64,000 nt of DNA from Phycicoccus sp. Root101. Its GTDB lineage: Bacteria > Actinomycetota > Actinomycetes > Actinomycetales > Dermatophilaceae. The notes below the pieces were generated by a model. That model saw only the letters and a program-made list of their open reading frames with translations, was not told the origin of the DNA and searched no databases. Positions 1-8,987 of this stretch are shown here, piece by piece. Position numbers and translations under genes: made by a program. The first letter of the stretch is position 1. Each line of letters begins with the position of its first letter. The stretch spans positions 372,001 through 436,000 of the forward strand of contig NZ_LMCM01000005.1 in the NCBI RefSeq assembly GCF_001426245.1, given 5' to 3'.

Positions 1-537
1 GGCGTACCCGTCGTCCTGGGCGACGGTCCCCTCAACGGCGTCGCCGCCAAGCGCGCCGCCTCGATGCTGGCCCGCACGGCGCGGATCCCTGCCATCCACG
101 GCGAGCTCCCCGACGATGCCGCGCAGATCGTGGCGTGCTTCGACGGACCGTTCACCACCGCGTATGGCGCGTCCGCGGCGGCGCGCAGCGGGTCGGGGTT
201 CGCCTCCGACGGCGGTTCGAACATCTTCACCGACCCGTTCCTCGACGGGCCCGCCTCCCCGCGGCTCGGACTGCTCATGCTGCGTGACGCCGACCCCGAC
301 CCCATGACCCGGGAGGCAGCTGAGTCGGCAGCCCTGGCCGACGCGGTCACGGAGGCGGCCCGTGAGGCCGGCGCCCGTGTCAGCGAGGTCGCCGCCCAGC
401 CGGGGCACCCGCTCACCCGGCTCGCCGGGCAGCTGGCGACGACCGACTTCGCCGCGACCTACCTGGCCCTCGGCCTCGGCCTGGACCCGGCTGTCTCGCC
501 CCACGTCACCGACCTGCGCCGCCGCACCGGCCACTGA
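1..537 (+). CDS. SIS-domain PGI/PMI-like sugar isomerase, C-terminal part
   Basis: The frame is open from base 1 and ends at 537, so only the C-terminal 178 residues are present. The composition and the ending resemble actinobacterial SIS-domain proteins of the bifunctional glucose/mannose-6-phosphate isomerase (TobH/Rv3256c-like) group, which act in the cytoplasm on hexose 6-phosphates for GDP-mannose supply. In mycobacteria such a gene lies upstream of manA and the ahcY-mtrA-mtrB-lpqB block, and ahcY is found later in this window, which supports the call. No catalytic motif is visible in the fragment, so the assignment rests mainly on context and overall resemblance. Confidence 0.6.
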   Translation, partial: GVPVVLGDGPLNGVAAKRAASMLARTARIPAIHGELPDDAAQIVACFDGPFTTAYGASAAARSGSGFASDGGSNIFTDPFLDGPASPRLGLLMLRDADPDPMTREAAESAALADAVTEAAREAGARVSEVAAQPGHPLTRLAGQLATTDFAATYLALGLGLDPAVSPHVTDLRRRTGH

Positions 538-561
538 ACGCGTGGGGGCGGCCCGAGCACC

Positions 562-567
562 TAGGGT
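562..567 (+). promoter_or_regulatory. Candidate -10 element for a leaderless glycosyltransferase mRNA
   Basis: TAGGGT ends seven bases before the GTG at 575. That spacing would place the transcription start at or next to the start codon, the arrangement of actinobacterial leaderless genes. No clear -35 element is seen. Confidence 0.35.
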
Positions 568-574
568 CGTGCCC

Positions 575-1834
575 GTGCGCCCCTCACCTGTTCGCGTGAC
601 CGCCCTCGCGGCGGGTGGGGCCCTGCTGCTCGTGCTGCTCTGGATCCGCTGGGTGGACCCGGCGACGTGGACCCTGGCGGACGTCGCGGTGTACGTGCGC
701 GGCGGCCACGCGCTGCTCGACGGCGCGGACCTGTATGCCGTGCGCGACCAGGTGCTGCCGTTCACGTACCCCCCGTTCGCGGCGGTCCTGTTCGTCCCCC
801 TGGCGGTCCTCGGGACCGGCGGGGCCGGAGTGGTCGTGTCCGTGCTGTCGCTGCTCGCCCTCCTCGTCGTGGTCGCCGTGAGCGTCGGCGCGGTCGGCCC
901 CGGTCCGCAGCCCCGGCTGTCGTCGCCGCCCGTGCTCGTGGGGGGTCTGCTCCTCCTAGCCGCCCTGACCACGGAAGCCGTGCAGCGGACCCTCATCCTC
1001 GGGCAGGTCAACCTGGTGCTGGCGGCCCTCGTCGCGGTGGACCTGCTCGTCGTCCCCCGACGCCGGCGAGGGGTGCTGCTGGGCCTGGCCATCGCCGTGA
1101 AGCTCACCCCGGCCGTCTTCCTCGGCTACCTCCTCCTGCGGCGCGAGTGGTCCGCCCTGGCCCGGGTCGCGGCGACGGTGGTCGCGACCGTCGTCGTCGG
1201 GTTCATCGTCGCACCCTCGGCGTCCGCGACCTTCTGGTCCGGTGGGGCGAGCGACCTCGGGCGGTTCGGTGACGAGGCGGCCGGCTACGGCAACCAGTCG
1301 CTCGGTGCCGCGCTCGACCGGTTCGCCCTAGGCGTGCCGGATGTCGTCTGGCTGGCGCTCGTGGTGCTGGTGGTCGTCCTGGCCGCGGCCGCCACCTGGC
1401 GGACCCTCGGCCGCCACGACCACCTCGCCGCCGTCACGGCGCTGGCCGTCGGGGGCCTGCTCGTCTCGCCGATCTCCTGGACGCACCACTGGGTGTGGGT
1501 GGTTCCGGTGATGGTCGTCCTGCTGGTGCGGCGCTGGTGGCTGGGACTGGCCGTGACCTTCGCCGTGATGTACCTGCCCCCGATGGTGCTCGTCGCGCAG
1601 GCGCACCTCGACGTGGGTGCGGCCCAGCCCGTCGTCGACGCGACCTGGACCATCCTGGGGATCGGCTACCTGGCCGCCCTGGCCCGGTGGCCGGGATCAG
1701 GCGTCGCGCGCCGGGACCGCGAGGTCCAGGACCGTGGCACCGGGGAGGGACGCGAGGTCCCGGGCGTCGAGCAGGATCTTGCTGCCGCGGATCCCGCTGC
1801 CGATGACCACCTCGCCCGCGGCGACCACCGCTGA
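575..1834 (+). CDS. GT87-family (DUF2029) polyprenol-phosphate-dependent glycosyltransferase
   Basis: A polytopic membrane protein of about 419 residues. It has the features of GT87/DUF2029 mannosyltransferases: an early extracytoplasmic loop ending in FTYPPFAAVLFVPLA, a later GNQSLGAALDRF segment, a KLTPAVFL segment, and roughly ten hydrophobic helices. Such enzymes transfer mannose or arabinose from polyprenyl-phosphate sugars to lipoglycans on the outer face of the membrane. The start at GTG 575 is chosen because TAGGGT lies seven bases upstream; GTG 569 is an in-frame alternative. The last 46 or so codons overlap the convergent YbaK gene. They have lost membrane character (charged, Asp/Arg-rich), so they are probably a read-through tail. 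The acceptor cannot be told. Confidence 0.7.
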   Translation: MRPSPVRVTALAAGGALLLVLLWIRWVDPATWTLADVAVYVRGGHALLDGADLYAVRDQVLPFTYPPFAAVLFVPLAVLGTGGAGVVVSVLSLLALLVVVAVSVGAVGPGPQPRLSSPPVLVGGLLLLAALTTEAVQRTLILGQVNLVLAALVAVDLLVVPRRRRGVLLGLAIAVKLTPAVFLGYLLLRREWSALARVAATVVATVVVGFIVAPSASATFWSGGASDLGRFGDEAAGYGNQSLGAALDRFALGVPDVVWLALVVLVVVLAAAATWRTLGRHDHLAAVTALAVGGLLVSPISWTHHWVWVVPVMVVLLVRRWWLGLAVTFAVMYLPPMVLVAQAHLDVGAAQPVVDATWTILGIGYLAALARWPGSGVARRDREVQDRGTGEGREVPGVEQDLAAADPAADDHLARGDHR

Positions 1835-2239
1835 GTCGACCAGGACCGGCCAGTCCGACGGCAGGCCGATCGGGGTGATGCCCCCGAACTCCATCCCGGT
1901 CAGCTCCACGGCGTCGTCGTGCGGCGCGAAGCTGATCTTGCGCACGTCAAGGTGGCGCCGCACGGCGCCGTTGACATCGGCCCGCGCCGACGCGAGCACC
2001 ATCACCGCGGCATACCGGATCTCCCCGGCGCGCTTGCCGGCCACGACGACGCAGTTGGCGGAGTGCTCCAGCCCCACGTCGTAGGCCTCGCAGAACGCGG
2101 CTGTGTCGGCCAGCGTCGCGTCGATCGGCGCGACCTTCGCACTGGGCGCGTGCCCGAGCGCGTCGACGACCGCGGGCGCCAACAGCTCGGTATGGCGCGC
2201 GGCCGGCTCCCACGTCAGGTTTCCACTCGCTGAGGTCAC
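1697..2239 (-). CDS. YbaK/EbsC-family aminoacyl-tRNA deacylase
   Basis: A 180-residue single-domain protein of the YbaK/prolyl-tRNA-synthetase-associated editing-domain fold. Family-like segments are NCVVVAGKRAGEIRYAAVMVLASARADVN near residues 63-91 and the glycine-rich EFGGITPIGLP near 117-127. The second is the substrate-pocket GG.sP.G motif of YbaK proteins. These act in the cytoplasm and hydrolyse mischarged aminoacyl-tRNA such as Cys-tRNA(Pro). The 3' end overlaps the convergent glycosyltransferase frame by 138 bases. The gene is followed on the same strand by no obvious partner and appears monocistronic. Confidence 0.8.
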   Translation of the reverse strand: MTSASGNLTWEPAARHTELLAPAVVDALGHAPSAKVAPIDATLADTAAFCEAYDVGLEHSANCVVVAGKRAGEIRYAAVMVLASARADVNGAVRRHLDVRKISFAPHDDAVELTGMEFGGITPIGLPSDWPVLVDSAVVAAGEVVIGSGIRGSKILLDARDLASLPGATVLDLAVPARDA

Positions 2240-2281
2240 CGTCGCAGGCTACCGGCGGTTACAAGCGCGCCGCCGGAGAGC

Positions 2282-3220
2282 TCACCGCGCGTTCTGGTTG
2301 TCCTGGATGTCGAGCACCATGGCGTGGATCAGCATGTGGAACCCGCTGAGCAGGGGAGCGATGGCCAGGACGACGGTGCCCGCGCTCGCCGTCGCCGGGC
2401 CGAGCGTGTGCACGACCGTCCAGGCGCTCACTGCCAGGCCGAACCCGGTCAGGGCGAGTCCACCGAAGAGCATGAGGGCGACCGCCGAGAACGACTGCAG
2501 GACGTACTTCCACCAGATCCGGGTCCAGAAGCCCCTCGCGAGGTGGGAGAGGGCTCGAGGCGCCTGCTTGCGCAGGTTGATGCCCGAGACCTCGGTGCCG
2601 TACTTCGCGGGGATCGCGACGTCGACCGCGGGCACCCGCAGGATGTTGAGGTGGATCAGGAGGTCGTTCTCGAACTCGTAGCGCCGCGACACGTGCCGCA
2701 TGTCGAGGCGCTGCAACGCCTCGCGGCTGATGGCGGTGTAGCCGTTGAGGGGGTCGAAGAGGTTCCAGTAGCCGGAAGCGGCCTTGGTGAGGAACGACAG
2801 GGCGAGGTTCCCCACGACGCGGTGACGCGGCATGCCGTCGAAGGAGCCGCGGCCGTAGAACCGGTTGCCCTTGGTGAACTGCGCCTGCCGGGAGGCGATG
2901 GGGTCCAGCAGTGCGGGGAGGTAGTCGGGGTCCATCTGCGCGTCGCCGGCCATCACCACCGAGACGTCGGCGTCGAGGGCGAGGGCCGTCTCGTGCCCGG
3001 TGAGGACGGCGCCGCCGACGCCCTGGTTCTCGAGGAGCCGGATGACCTGGCAGCGGGAGTCGCCGACGGCCTTGGCGGCCTCGGCGGTGTCGTCGCTGCT
3101 CGCGTCGTCGACGACGATGATGTGGTCGACGAGCTCCGGCATCGTGCGGACCGTCTGGCCGATGAGGAGGTGCTCGTTGTGCGCCGGTACGACCACGGCG
3201 ACGGTGAGTCCTCGGTACAT
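2282..3220 (-). CDS. Family 2 glycosyltransferase (dolichyl-phosphate-mannose-synthase-like) with C-terminal membrane helices
   Basis: 312 residues. The GT-A fold is evident from the N-terminal VAVVVPAHNE, then IIVVDDASSDDT and the metal-binding DAQMDPDYL (DxD-like) near residue 95. The C-terminal hundred residues contain two hydrophobic helices. This is the layout of polyprenyl-phosphate sugar synthases or transferases that build sugar donors at the inner face of the membrane. The ATG at 3220 is preceded by GGAGGACCC, an excellent ribosome-binding site, so upstream in-frame codons are not used. Such enzymes make the donors used by GT-C enzymes like its neighbours, so a supply role is plausible but inferred. 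Confidence 0.8.
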   Translation of the reverse strand: MYRGLTVAVVVPAHNEHLLIGQTVRTMPELVDHIIVVDDASSDDTAEAAKAVGDSRCQVIRLLENQGVGGAVLTGHETALALDADVSVVMAGDAQMDPDYLPALLDPIASRQAQFTKGNRFYGRGSFDGMPRHRVVGNLALSFLTKAASGYWNLFDPLNGYTAISREALQRLDMRHVSRRYEFENDLLIHLNILRVPAVDVAIPAKYGTEVSGINLRKQAPRALSHLARGFWTRIWWKYVLQSFSAVALMLFGGLALTGFGLAVSAWTVVHTLGPATASAGTVVLAIAPLLSGFHMLIHAMVLDIQDNQNAR

Positions 3221-3246
3221 GGGTCCTCCAGATTGGCAGTACTGCG

Positions 3247-3252
3247 AATCTA
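3247..3252 (-). promoter_or_regulatory. Candidate -10 element of the GT2 gene
   Basis: Read on the minus strand the hexamer is TAGATT, about 27 bases before the ATG at 3220. The matching -35 region is poor, so this is only a candidate. Confidence 0.3.
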
Positions 3253-3358
3253 GGGTCCGGGTCGACGGGGTGGAACAGCCGCGGACCACATGCAGACGTT
3301 CACCCTGCTCGGCCCTGACCGAACGGACGATGGTGCGCGGTCGTGCTGCTCGGTACCC

Positions 3359-4795
3359 CTAGCCGCGCAGCAGCAGGACGTAGCCGGCGTCCCGACCGGA
3401 GACGCTCCAGCCACGTGAGTGCAGAGCCGTCGCGAGCCCGGAGCGCTCCTCCACGAGGGCTGCTGCCGGGTGGACGGAGTCGAACGGGTCCTCCCACCCC
3501 GGGCGCGCGTCGATCACGGTGAGGTAGTCGCGCGCCTTGACCGGTCCGTAGAGCTCGGCTCGGGTGTCGGAGGTGTGGGCGAGGTCGGGGTGGCTCCACA
3601 TCAGCCAACCCCCGAGCAGGTCGCTGTTCCACACGACGGTGCCGGCCGGCAGCGACGAGAGCGTCGTGTCGAGTGCGGCCGGAACCTTCTGGGGGTCGGA
3701 CGGACCGCCGACGGCGAGGATCGCGGCGAGCGCGATGCTGAGCACGGCGGCGCCGGCCACCACCGCGGCCTCCGACCGCGTCGTCGCGGTGCGTGGACGG
3801 CGCATGGCGGTGTCGAGGGCCTGCGCGGCGAGCGGGGCGAGGATGATCGCGCCGATGGCCACGGTGCGCATCGAGCTGGCACCCCAGCCGACCCCGACCA
3901 GCCACAGCAGCAGCTGGACCCGGTCGGGGCGCCGGCGGGCGACCCACCACAGGAGGGGCACGGCGAGGGCCAGCCCGAGGGTGACCACGACCGACGGGCT
4001 GGTGAGCGTGGGCAGCCGCCACTCGAGGATGTACGGGCTGACCGCCCGCACCGTCGCAAAGCTCTCGTACAACCTCGGACCGAGCGGAGTGATCGCGGTG
4101 ACGAGAGCTCCGGCGGCGACGACGGACCCCAAGCGGATCAGGTGTCGGCGCGACACCCTGCGGTCCAGGGCCAGTCCGACGACCACCGCCGCACCGACGG
4201 TGACCCCGGCCACCCAGGTGCCGTGGCAGCACGCCCACAGCCACATGACCGCCACCAGCCACCAGCGGGTCCGTCCGTCCCCTGCGGTGCGCAGCCAGGC
4301 GAGCAGGACGACACCGAGCAGGAGGAAGCCGACGAGCTGCGGCCTGGGGCTCAGGCTGTCGGCCGTGCCGAGCACTGCGGCGCTGGCCACGAAGGCGGCG
4401 GCCAGCGGCCCGGCGACGGAGCGGCACGCGACGAAGATGACGAGGCAGACCCCGACGCGGGCCACGTGGGTGACCCAGCTGACGGCGGCGAGGCCGCCGA
4501 GGTGGTTCGCCAGCGCCATACCGAGCTCGGGGAGCCACTGGTTGAGCACCCAGGGTTCGACCGTGAAGCGGGAGAGCGGGTCCGGGCCCGCGAACTGGTG
4601 GGAGTCCCACAGGTGGTCGCCGGCGAGGACGTGCCACAGGGTGTCGGGGTCGGAGATGCCCGAACCGGCATGGCGGGCCAGGCCCAGCAGGAGGAGGCCG
4701 AACGCCACCAAGGGAGCCCACCGCACCACCCAGGAGGGTCGCTGGACGTCGAGCCCGGTGTCATGAATTGCCGTCTGCGGGCCGGCGCCGCTCAC
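3359..4795 (-). CDS. Polytopic GT-C-like membrane protein (paralogue 1 of 4)
   Basis: About 478 residues with ten or more hydrophobic helices and a soluble C-terminal domain. After the first helix comes a loop with SDPDTLWHVLAGDHL, GPDPLSRF and NQWLPEL. Acidic pairs at this place are typical of GT-C glycosyltransferases. The C-terminal domain carries GGWLMWSHPDL, DTRAELY, a PGWEDPFD segment and a final GYVLLLRG. Three further genes in this window (ending at 41208, 42608 and 58851) share this layout. The start is GTG 4795, which shares GTGA with the stop of the upstream gene, so the two are translationally coupled. The acceptor and donor are unknown, and I assign a transferase role only by fold-like features. 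Confidence 0.6.
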   Translation of the reverse strand: MSGAGPQTAIHDTGLDVQRPSWVVRWAPLVAFGLLLLGLARHAGSGISDPDTLWHVLAGDHLWDSHQFAGPDPLSRFTVEPWVLNQWLPELGMALANHLGGLAAVSWVTHVARVGVCLVIFVACRSVAGPLAAAFVASAAVLGTADSLSPRPQLVGFLLLGVVLLAWLRTAGDGRTRWWLVAVMWLWACCHGTWVAGVTVGAAVVVGLALDRRVSRRHLIRLGSVVAAGALVTAITPLGPRLYESFATVRAVSPYILEWRLPTLTSPSVVVTLGLALAVPLLWWVARRRPDRVQLLLWLVGVGWGASSMRTVAIGAIILAPLAAQALDTAMRRPRTATTRSEAAVVAGAAVLSIALAAILAVGGPSDPQKVPAALDTTLSSLPAGTVVWNSDLLGGWLMWSHPDLAHTSDTRAELYGPVKARDYLTVIDARPGWEDPFDSVHPAAALVEERSGLATALHSRGWSVSGRDAGYVLLLRG

Positions 4796-5682
4796 GGTCG
4801 GTTCGCCGCGCCCTGCACGCGATCCCGCACGCGCGCGGCCAGGGGAGCGGGCTGGTCTCGCTGGAGCCGGTCCCGCTGGATGCGTGGGATGGCGGCCAGG
4901 ACGACCCAGCAGGCGATGCTCGTCACCGGTGTGGCCACGACCATCGCGACGGGCAGCAGCCACCGGCGCTCAGTCAGCGCTCCTGCGACGACGAGCGCGA
5001 GGGCCAGGGGGAGGCGGACGACGAGGGGCAGGGAGAACGCCGACCCCAGGCCGTGGCCTGCCCCGCCGGCGTTGTCGGTCAGGAAGGTCAGCCACTGCGA
5101 CCAGAGCTCGGGGGAGATGGCGTACGACACCGCCACCACGAGCGCCGTGGCGCCGACGCTCACGCCCAGCTGGCGCCACTCACGACGAACCGCGAACCAC
5201 ACGGGGCCCAGCGCCGGAGTCACCTTCGTCAGGGCCGGGATCGCCCACAACCACGGGTGCCTCAGGCCCCAGAGGGTGCAGAGGGCCAGGAGCCAGAAGA
5301 TGTTGCCCGACAACGTCTCCGCCAGGCCGATCAGCCAGAGGGGGATGGCCCAGAAGGCCCCGAGTGGACGCAGGAGCCAGGCCAGGGCAGCAGCGGGAGC
5401 CGCGACCGTGACGGCGCAGGCCACCGGCCACGGCAGCTGGGCCAGGGGCCAGAAGGCTTGGGCGAACGCCGGGCTGTACAGGTAGGCGTCGACGGTGTTG
5501 GGGGCCGCGTCATACATCGGTCCGTGCCAGGCCAGCCAGTAGGCGTGGGAGTCCCAACCCAGACCGAGGCGGCGCACCAGCTCGACGCAGAGGTTCACGG
5601 TGAGGGCGGCGACGAGCCAGACGGGGACGGCAACCAGGCACCTCACGAGCAAGGCGCGCAGTCGGGTGCTGTCCGAGGTCAC
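4792..5682 (-). CDS. GT87-like (DUF2029) membrane glycosyltransferase
   Basis: About 296 residues with eight or so membrane helices. The loop WDSHAYWLAWHGPMY followed by AYLYSPAFAQAFWPLAQLP and the later ALTKVTPALGPVWFAVRREW match the D/Y-rich first loop, YSP..PL motif and KvtPa..p motif of GT87 enzymes. GTG 5682 is preferred as the start because GATAAT lies six bases upstream, suggesting a leaderless transcript; ATG 5733 is an alternative that would add 17 residues. Its stop overlaps the start of the downstream GT-C-like gene by four bases, so the two probably act in one cell-surface glycan step. Confidence 0.65.
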   Translation of the reverse strand: MTSDSTRLRALLVRCLVAVPVWLVAALTVNLCVELVRRLGLGWDSHAYWLAWHGPMYDAAPNTVDAYLYSPAFAQAFWPLAQLPWPVACAVTVAAPAAALAWLLRPLGAFWAIPLWLIGLAETLSGNIFWLLALCTLWGLRHPWLWAIPALTKVTPALGPVWFAVRREWRQLGVSVGATALVVAVSYAISPELWSQWLTFLTDNAGGAGHGLGSAFSLPLVVRLPLALALVVAGALTERRWLLPVAMVVATPVTSIACWVVLAAIPRIQRDRLQRDQPAPLAARVRDRVQGAANRP

Positions 5683-5688
5683 CGCAGG

Positions 5689-5694
5689 ATTATC
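5689..5694 (-). promoter_or_regulatory. Candidate -10 element for a leaderless operon
   Basis: On the minus strand the hexamer is GATAAT, one base from the TATAAT consensus and rare in such GC-rich DNA. It lies six bases before GTG 5682, so transcription would begin at the start codon. Confidence 0.4.
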
Positions 5695-5799
5695 GCGGTA
5701 CAGGCGTGGCAGGAGGGATCCACGGCCCCACATCTGTCCGAAGGGACCACCGGGTCCGGGTCGGCGGGTCCGGGTTGGCGGGTCGCCTCGCGGTCGCGC

Positions 5800-6747
5800 T
5801 CAGTGCCCGGCGGCCGACCCGCCCCGACTCCGGTGGACGGCCTGGACGACCGCGACGACGACCGCTCCGACGACCAGGCCCAGGATCGCCGACCCCACCG
5901 TGTTGGTGAGCCAGCCCAGGACGCCCCCGAGGGCGCCGGTGGCGTCGTGCACCGCTTCCTCCGCATGGTGCACCCACCCGTATGGCGCGTGGAGACCGAG
6001 CTCGTCGAGGCCGACCAGGAGGATGTGGCCACCGACCCAGATCATGGCGGCGACACCAACCACCGACAGGGTCGACAGCAACGGTGGCATGGCGCGGACG
6101 AGACCGTTCCCGAAGCTCCGACCGGCGCTTGACCCCGACCGGGACAGGTGCAGCCCGACGTCGTCCATCTTCACGATCAGGGCCACGACGCCGTACACGA
6201 GCACGGTGATGGCTAGGGCGACCACGACGAGGATGACCGCGCGACTGACGAACGGCTCCGACTTCACCTCGTTGAGCGAGATCACCATGATCTCGCCGGA
6301 CAGGATGAAGTCGGTGCGGATCGCGCTGCTGGTGATCTGCTTCTCGTCCGCGACCCGCTCCTCACCGGAGTGGACGCCGGCCTCGTCGTGGTGGGCGAGG
6401 CGTTCCCAGATCTTCTCGACGCCCTCGAAGCAGAGGTAGGTGCCACCGACCATGAGGAGCGGGGTGAGAGCCCAGGGAAGGAACTGGCTGAGCAGCAACG
6501 CCGCGGGGAGGATGAAGAGGAGCTTGTTCCGCAGGGAGCCGATCGCGATCGTCCTGATGACGGGCAGCTCCCGCTTCGGGTCGATGCCCTCGACGTAGCG
6601 AGGAGTGACCGCCGTGTCGTCGACGATCACGCCCGCCGCCTTGGCGCTGGCACGACCAGCGGCGGCACCGACGTCGTCGATCGACGCGGCAGCGGCCTTG
6701 GCCAGGACGGCGACGTCGTCGAGGAGGGCGAAGAGTCCGCCGGCCAT
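5800..6747 (-). CDS. DUF808 (YedI-type) inner-membrane protein
   Basis: 315 residues. It begins MAGGLFALLDDVAVLAKAAA followed by DDVGAAAGRASAKAAGVIVDD, the hallmark N-terminus of the DUF808/YedI family. Several hydrophobic helices follow and the C-terminus is GSAAGH. The family is widespread and uncharacterised. It is an integral cytoplasmic-membrane protein with no assigned reaction. Start ATG 6747 is chosen because the family begins at exactly this motif; the ribosome-binding site in front of it is weak. It stands alone on the minus strand. Confidence 0.85.
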   Translation of the reverse strand: MAGGLFALLDDVAVLAKAAAASIDDVGAAAGRASAKAAGVIVDDTAVTPRYVEGIDPKRELPVIRTIAIGSLRNKLLFILPAALLLSQFLPWALTPLLMVGGTYLCFEGVEKIWERLAHHDEAGVHSGEERVADEKQITSSAIRTDFILSGEIMVISLNEVKSEPFVSRAVILVVVALAITVLVYGVVALIVKMDDVGLHLSRSGSSAGRSFGNGLVRAMPPLLSTLSVVGVAAMIWVGGHILLVGLDELGLHAPYGWVHHAEEAVHDATGALGGVLGWLTNTVGSAILGLVVGAVVVAVVQAVHRSRGGSAAGH

Positions 6748-6966
6748 CAGCGACTCACGGTCAGGAGGGATGCGGACAGGAGCATGGGTGCGGCCATGGA
6801 TCAAGCCTAGGTGAGCGCCGGCTGACCTCCTGGCCCCGTCATCGAGTGGTCCCTCGCCGTCCGGCTGATGTCCGCTGGAGCGAGGCCGCGTCGGCATAGG
6901 ATGCGCCGGTGAAGCGGGGGGCAGGCCAAGGAGCCGCGCGTCCCGCCCTGATCGAGTGAGGAGCTC

Positions 6967-7755
6967 ATGAGCCACCCGGAGCAACTGGCGTTCTTCAGGC
7001 TGTGCGCCGATGCCAACAGGGACCTGACGGCATCAGCGAACGTGCTGGAGATCGGCTCCTACGACGTGAACGGGTCAGTGCGCGCCATGTTCTCCACGGC
7101 GGGTCAGTACTGCGGGGTCGACCTCGTCGACGGCCCGGGGGTGGACAGGATCGGTTACGGGCACGAGGTGGATGATCTCGATGGCAGCTGGGACATCGCG
7201 TTGTCCGCAGAGTGCTTCGAGCACGATCCTCACTGGCGGGCGACGCTGGCCAACATGGTTCGCCTGACCCGCCCCGGGGGGCTGGTGGTCGTGTCCTGCG
7301 CCTCGACAGGTCGAGTCGAGCACGGGACCCGACGCACTACCGTCATCGACTCTCCCGGCACCCAGTTCGAGGGGCTCGACTACTACTGCAACGTGACGGC
7401 TGCGCAGGTGTCCGCCCTTCCCGTCGACGAGTGGTTCTCGGCGCACCAGCTCGTCTACAACGCCACGTCGTTCGATCTCTATCTGGTGGGTGTTCGCGCC
7501 GGGACGAGCCACGCTGACCAGGCCCAAGCCTCCCTGCCCGCACTCTCGAGCCTCCACGGTCTCACCAGGATCATGACCCCCCAGCAGCGGTTGGTTCGAC
7601 TGCCGTTGCGGATCCTCAGTCGAGTCCTACGACGACAGTCCGCCTACCAGAGGGTCGCAATTCCCTACTGGCTGACCGTCATCGGAACGTTTCGGAGCAT
7701 CGACCGCGTCACTGCGGCGGTGCGTCGTCTGACGTCTGCTTCCCACCCACGATGA
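6967..7755 (+). CDS. Class I SAM-dependent methyltransferase
   Basis: 262 residues. The SAM-binding motif I is VLEIGSYDVNG near residues 26-36. GVDLVDGPGVD is the motif-II-like acidic loop, and SAECFEHDPHW and LTRPGGLVVVSC are the later motifs of class I methyltransferases of the Methyltransf_11 type. GAGGAGC precedes the ATG. The stop overlaps the start of the flippase gene (ATGA), so it is the first gene of a three-gene polysaccharide operon. It probably methylates a sugar or nucleotide sugar of that polymer, which is an inference from context. Confidence 0.75.
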   Translation: MSHPEQLAFFRLCADANRDLTASANVLEIGSYDVNGSVRAMFSTAGQYCGVDLVDGPGVDRIGYGHEVDDLDGSWDIALSAECFEHDPHWRATLANMVRLTRPGGLVVVSCASTGRVEHGTRRTTVIDSPGTQFEGLDYYCNVTAAQVSALPVDEWFSAHQLVYNATSFDLYLVGVRAGTSHADQAQASLPALSSLHGLTRIMTPQQRLVRLPLRILSRVLRRQSAYQRVAIPYWLTVIGTFRSIDRVTAAVRRLTSASHPR

Positions 7756-8987
7756 GCCGCCCCTCCACACGCGCGTTGCGGAGTGTGGCCGGATACGGGT
7801 GGGTCGTCGTCCTTGTCGCCGGCACAGGCCTCGTCCAGGTCGTGACCCTGGTCAGGGTGCTGGGAGCAGCGACGTGGGGAGGTGTCGCGTTCGCCCAGTC
7901 CGCATCTGCCCTGGCTTCGGCACTGGTGTCCCTGGGCTGGGTGACGGTGGGCCCATCACTCATCGCCATGGGGGACCCGCCGACTCGCTCCGTGCTCTTC
8001 GCCCAGAGCCTGGTGACGCGCACATACGCCTTCGTGATCGTCGCGCCGGTCCTGATCGCCATCGTCCTGCTGTGGGCGCCCGACAACGGCAGGGAGCTCG
8101 CCCTGCTCGCCGTGGCGAGCCTCGTTCCCGTGATGGGTGCGTCTTGGTACTTCGTCGGGCAGTCCGCTCCGAACCGGCTCTTCCTCCTGGACGCGGTACC
8201 CCAGGTGGCGGGCGTCCTCGCCGGACTGCTCGTGGTGGCTCACGCAGGAGTCGTGGGGTACGCGCTGTGCGTCCTGGGGGGCAATGTGGTCGCGGTGCTG
8301 TTGGGGATCGGTGCCGTTGGCCGGGACGGACCGATCAGTCTCGGCCCCCGCGCGTGGGGTTGGCGGGCAGCAGCGTCATACGTGGGTCGGAACAGGAACG
8401 GACTGGCCGCGTCGTGGGCTGGGAGCGCCAACAGCTACCTGCCGATGTTGATGGTCGGCAGGTGGGCGGCGTCGGGCCTGCCGCCCTTCGCCATGTCGGA
8501 CCGGTTGTTCCGGTATGCCCTCACTGCCTTCGGCCCTGTGGTCCAGTTCCTTCAGGGATGGGTGCCCAGGGAGGCCGTGCTCGTGTACCGGCGGTCGCGC
8601 CAGGCGCTGATCGGTGCCATGGCAGTGGGAACCATCGCGGGCGGCGTCATCGTGTTCCTCGGCGCGCGTCTTGCCGATGTCCTGTCGGGAGGGCGGGTGG
8701 CCCTGGACAGCACACTGCTCGTGCCGTTCGGGGTGGCTGCGGGGGTGCTCGTCGTGGGACAGGTGACGGCCTTGGTGGTCCTGATGCCACTCGGGATGTC
8801 CCGGGTCCTTGCCGGCAGCACCTTGACCGGGACTGCCGTGTTGGTCGCCGTGGCGGTCGTGTTCGGGCGAAACCACGGTGCCGTGGGCATCGCGTGGTCG
8901 ATGGCGGCGGCCGAGATCGTTGCGGTCTCGTGGCAGGTCGTCGCTGTCCTTCAGAGGGTCAACCGTCAGGCGGTGCAGGTCAGATGA
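7752..8987 (+). CDS. Wzx-like polysaccharide flippase (MATE/MOP superfamily)
   Basis: 411 residues, almost wholly hydrophobic, with about twelve membrane helices in the pattern of lipid-linked oligosaccharide flippases. The early segment LVRVLGAATWGGVAFAQSASAL is typical of the first two helices of the family. It should move undecaprenyl-linked repeat units across the membrane. It overlaps both neighbours by four bases (ATGA at 7752 and at 8984), between a methyltransferase and a glycosyltransferase, which supports a surface-glycan role. Confidence 0.75.
   Translation: MSRPSTRALRSVAGYGWVVVLVAGTGLVQVVTLVRVLGAATWGGVAFAQSASALASALVSLGWVTVGPSLIAMGDPPTRSVLFAQSLVTRTYAFVIVAPVLIAIVLLWAPDNGRELALLAVASLVPVMGASWYFVGQSAPNRLFLLDAVPQVAGVLAGLLVVAHAGVVGYALCVLGGNVVAVLLGIGAVGRDGPISLGPRAWGWRAAASYVGRNRNGLAASWAGSANSYLPMLMVGRWAASGLPPFAMSDRLFRYALTAFGPVVQFLQGWVPREAVLVYRRSRQALIGAMAVGTIAGGVIVFLGARLADVLSGGRVALDSTLLVPFGVAAGVLVVGQVTALVVLMPLGMSRVLAGSTLTGTAVLVAVAVVFGRNHGAVGIAWSMAAAEIVAVSWQVVAVLQRVNRQAVQVR

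Noticed and set aside
3419-6132. Long plus-strand frames opposite the GT-C-like and GT87-like genes
   Set aside because: They are hydrophilic, repetitive and Arg/Gln/His-rich, with no start signals. The minus-strand frames have clear membrane topology and motifs.
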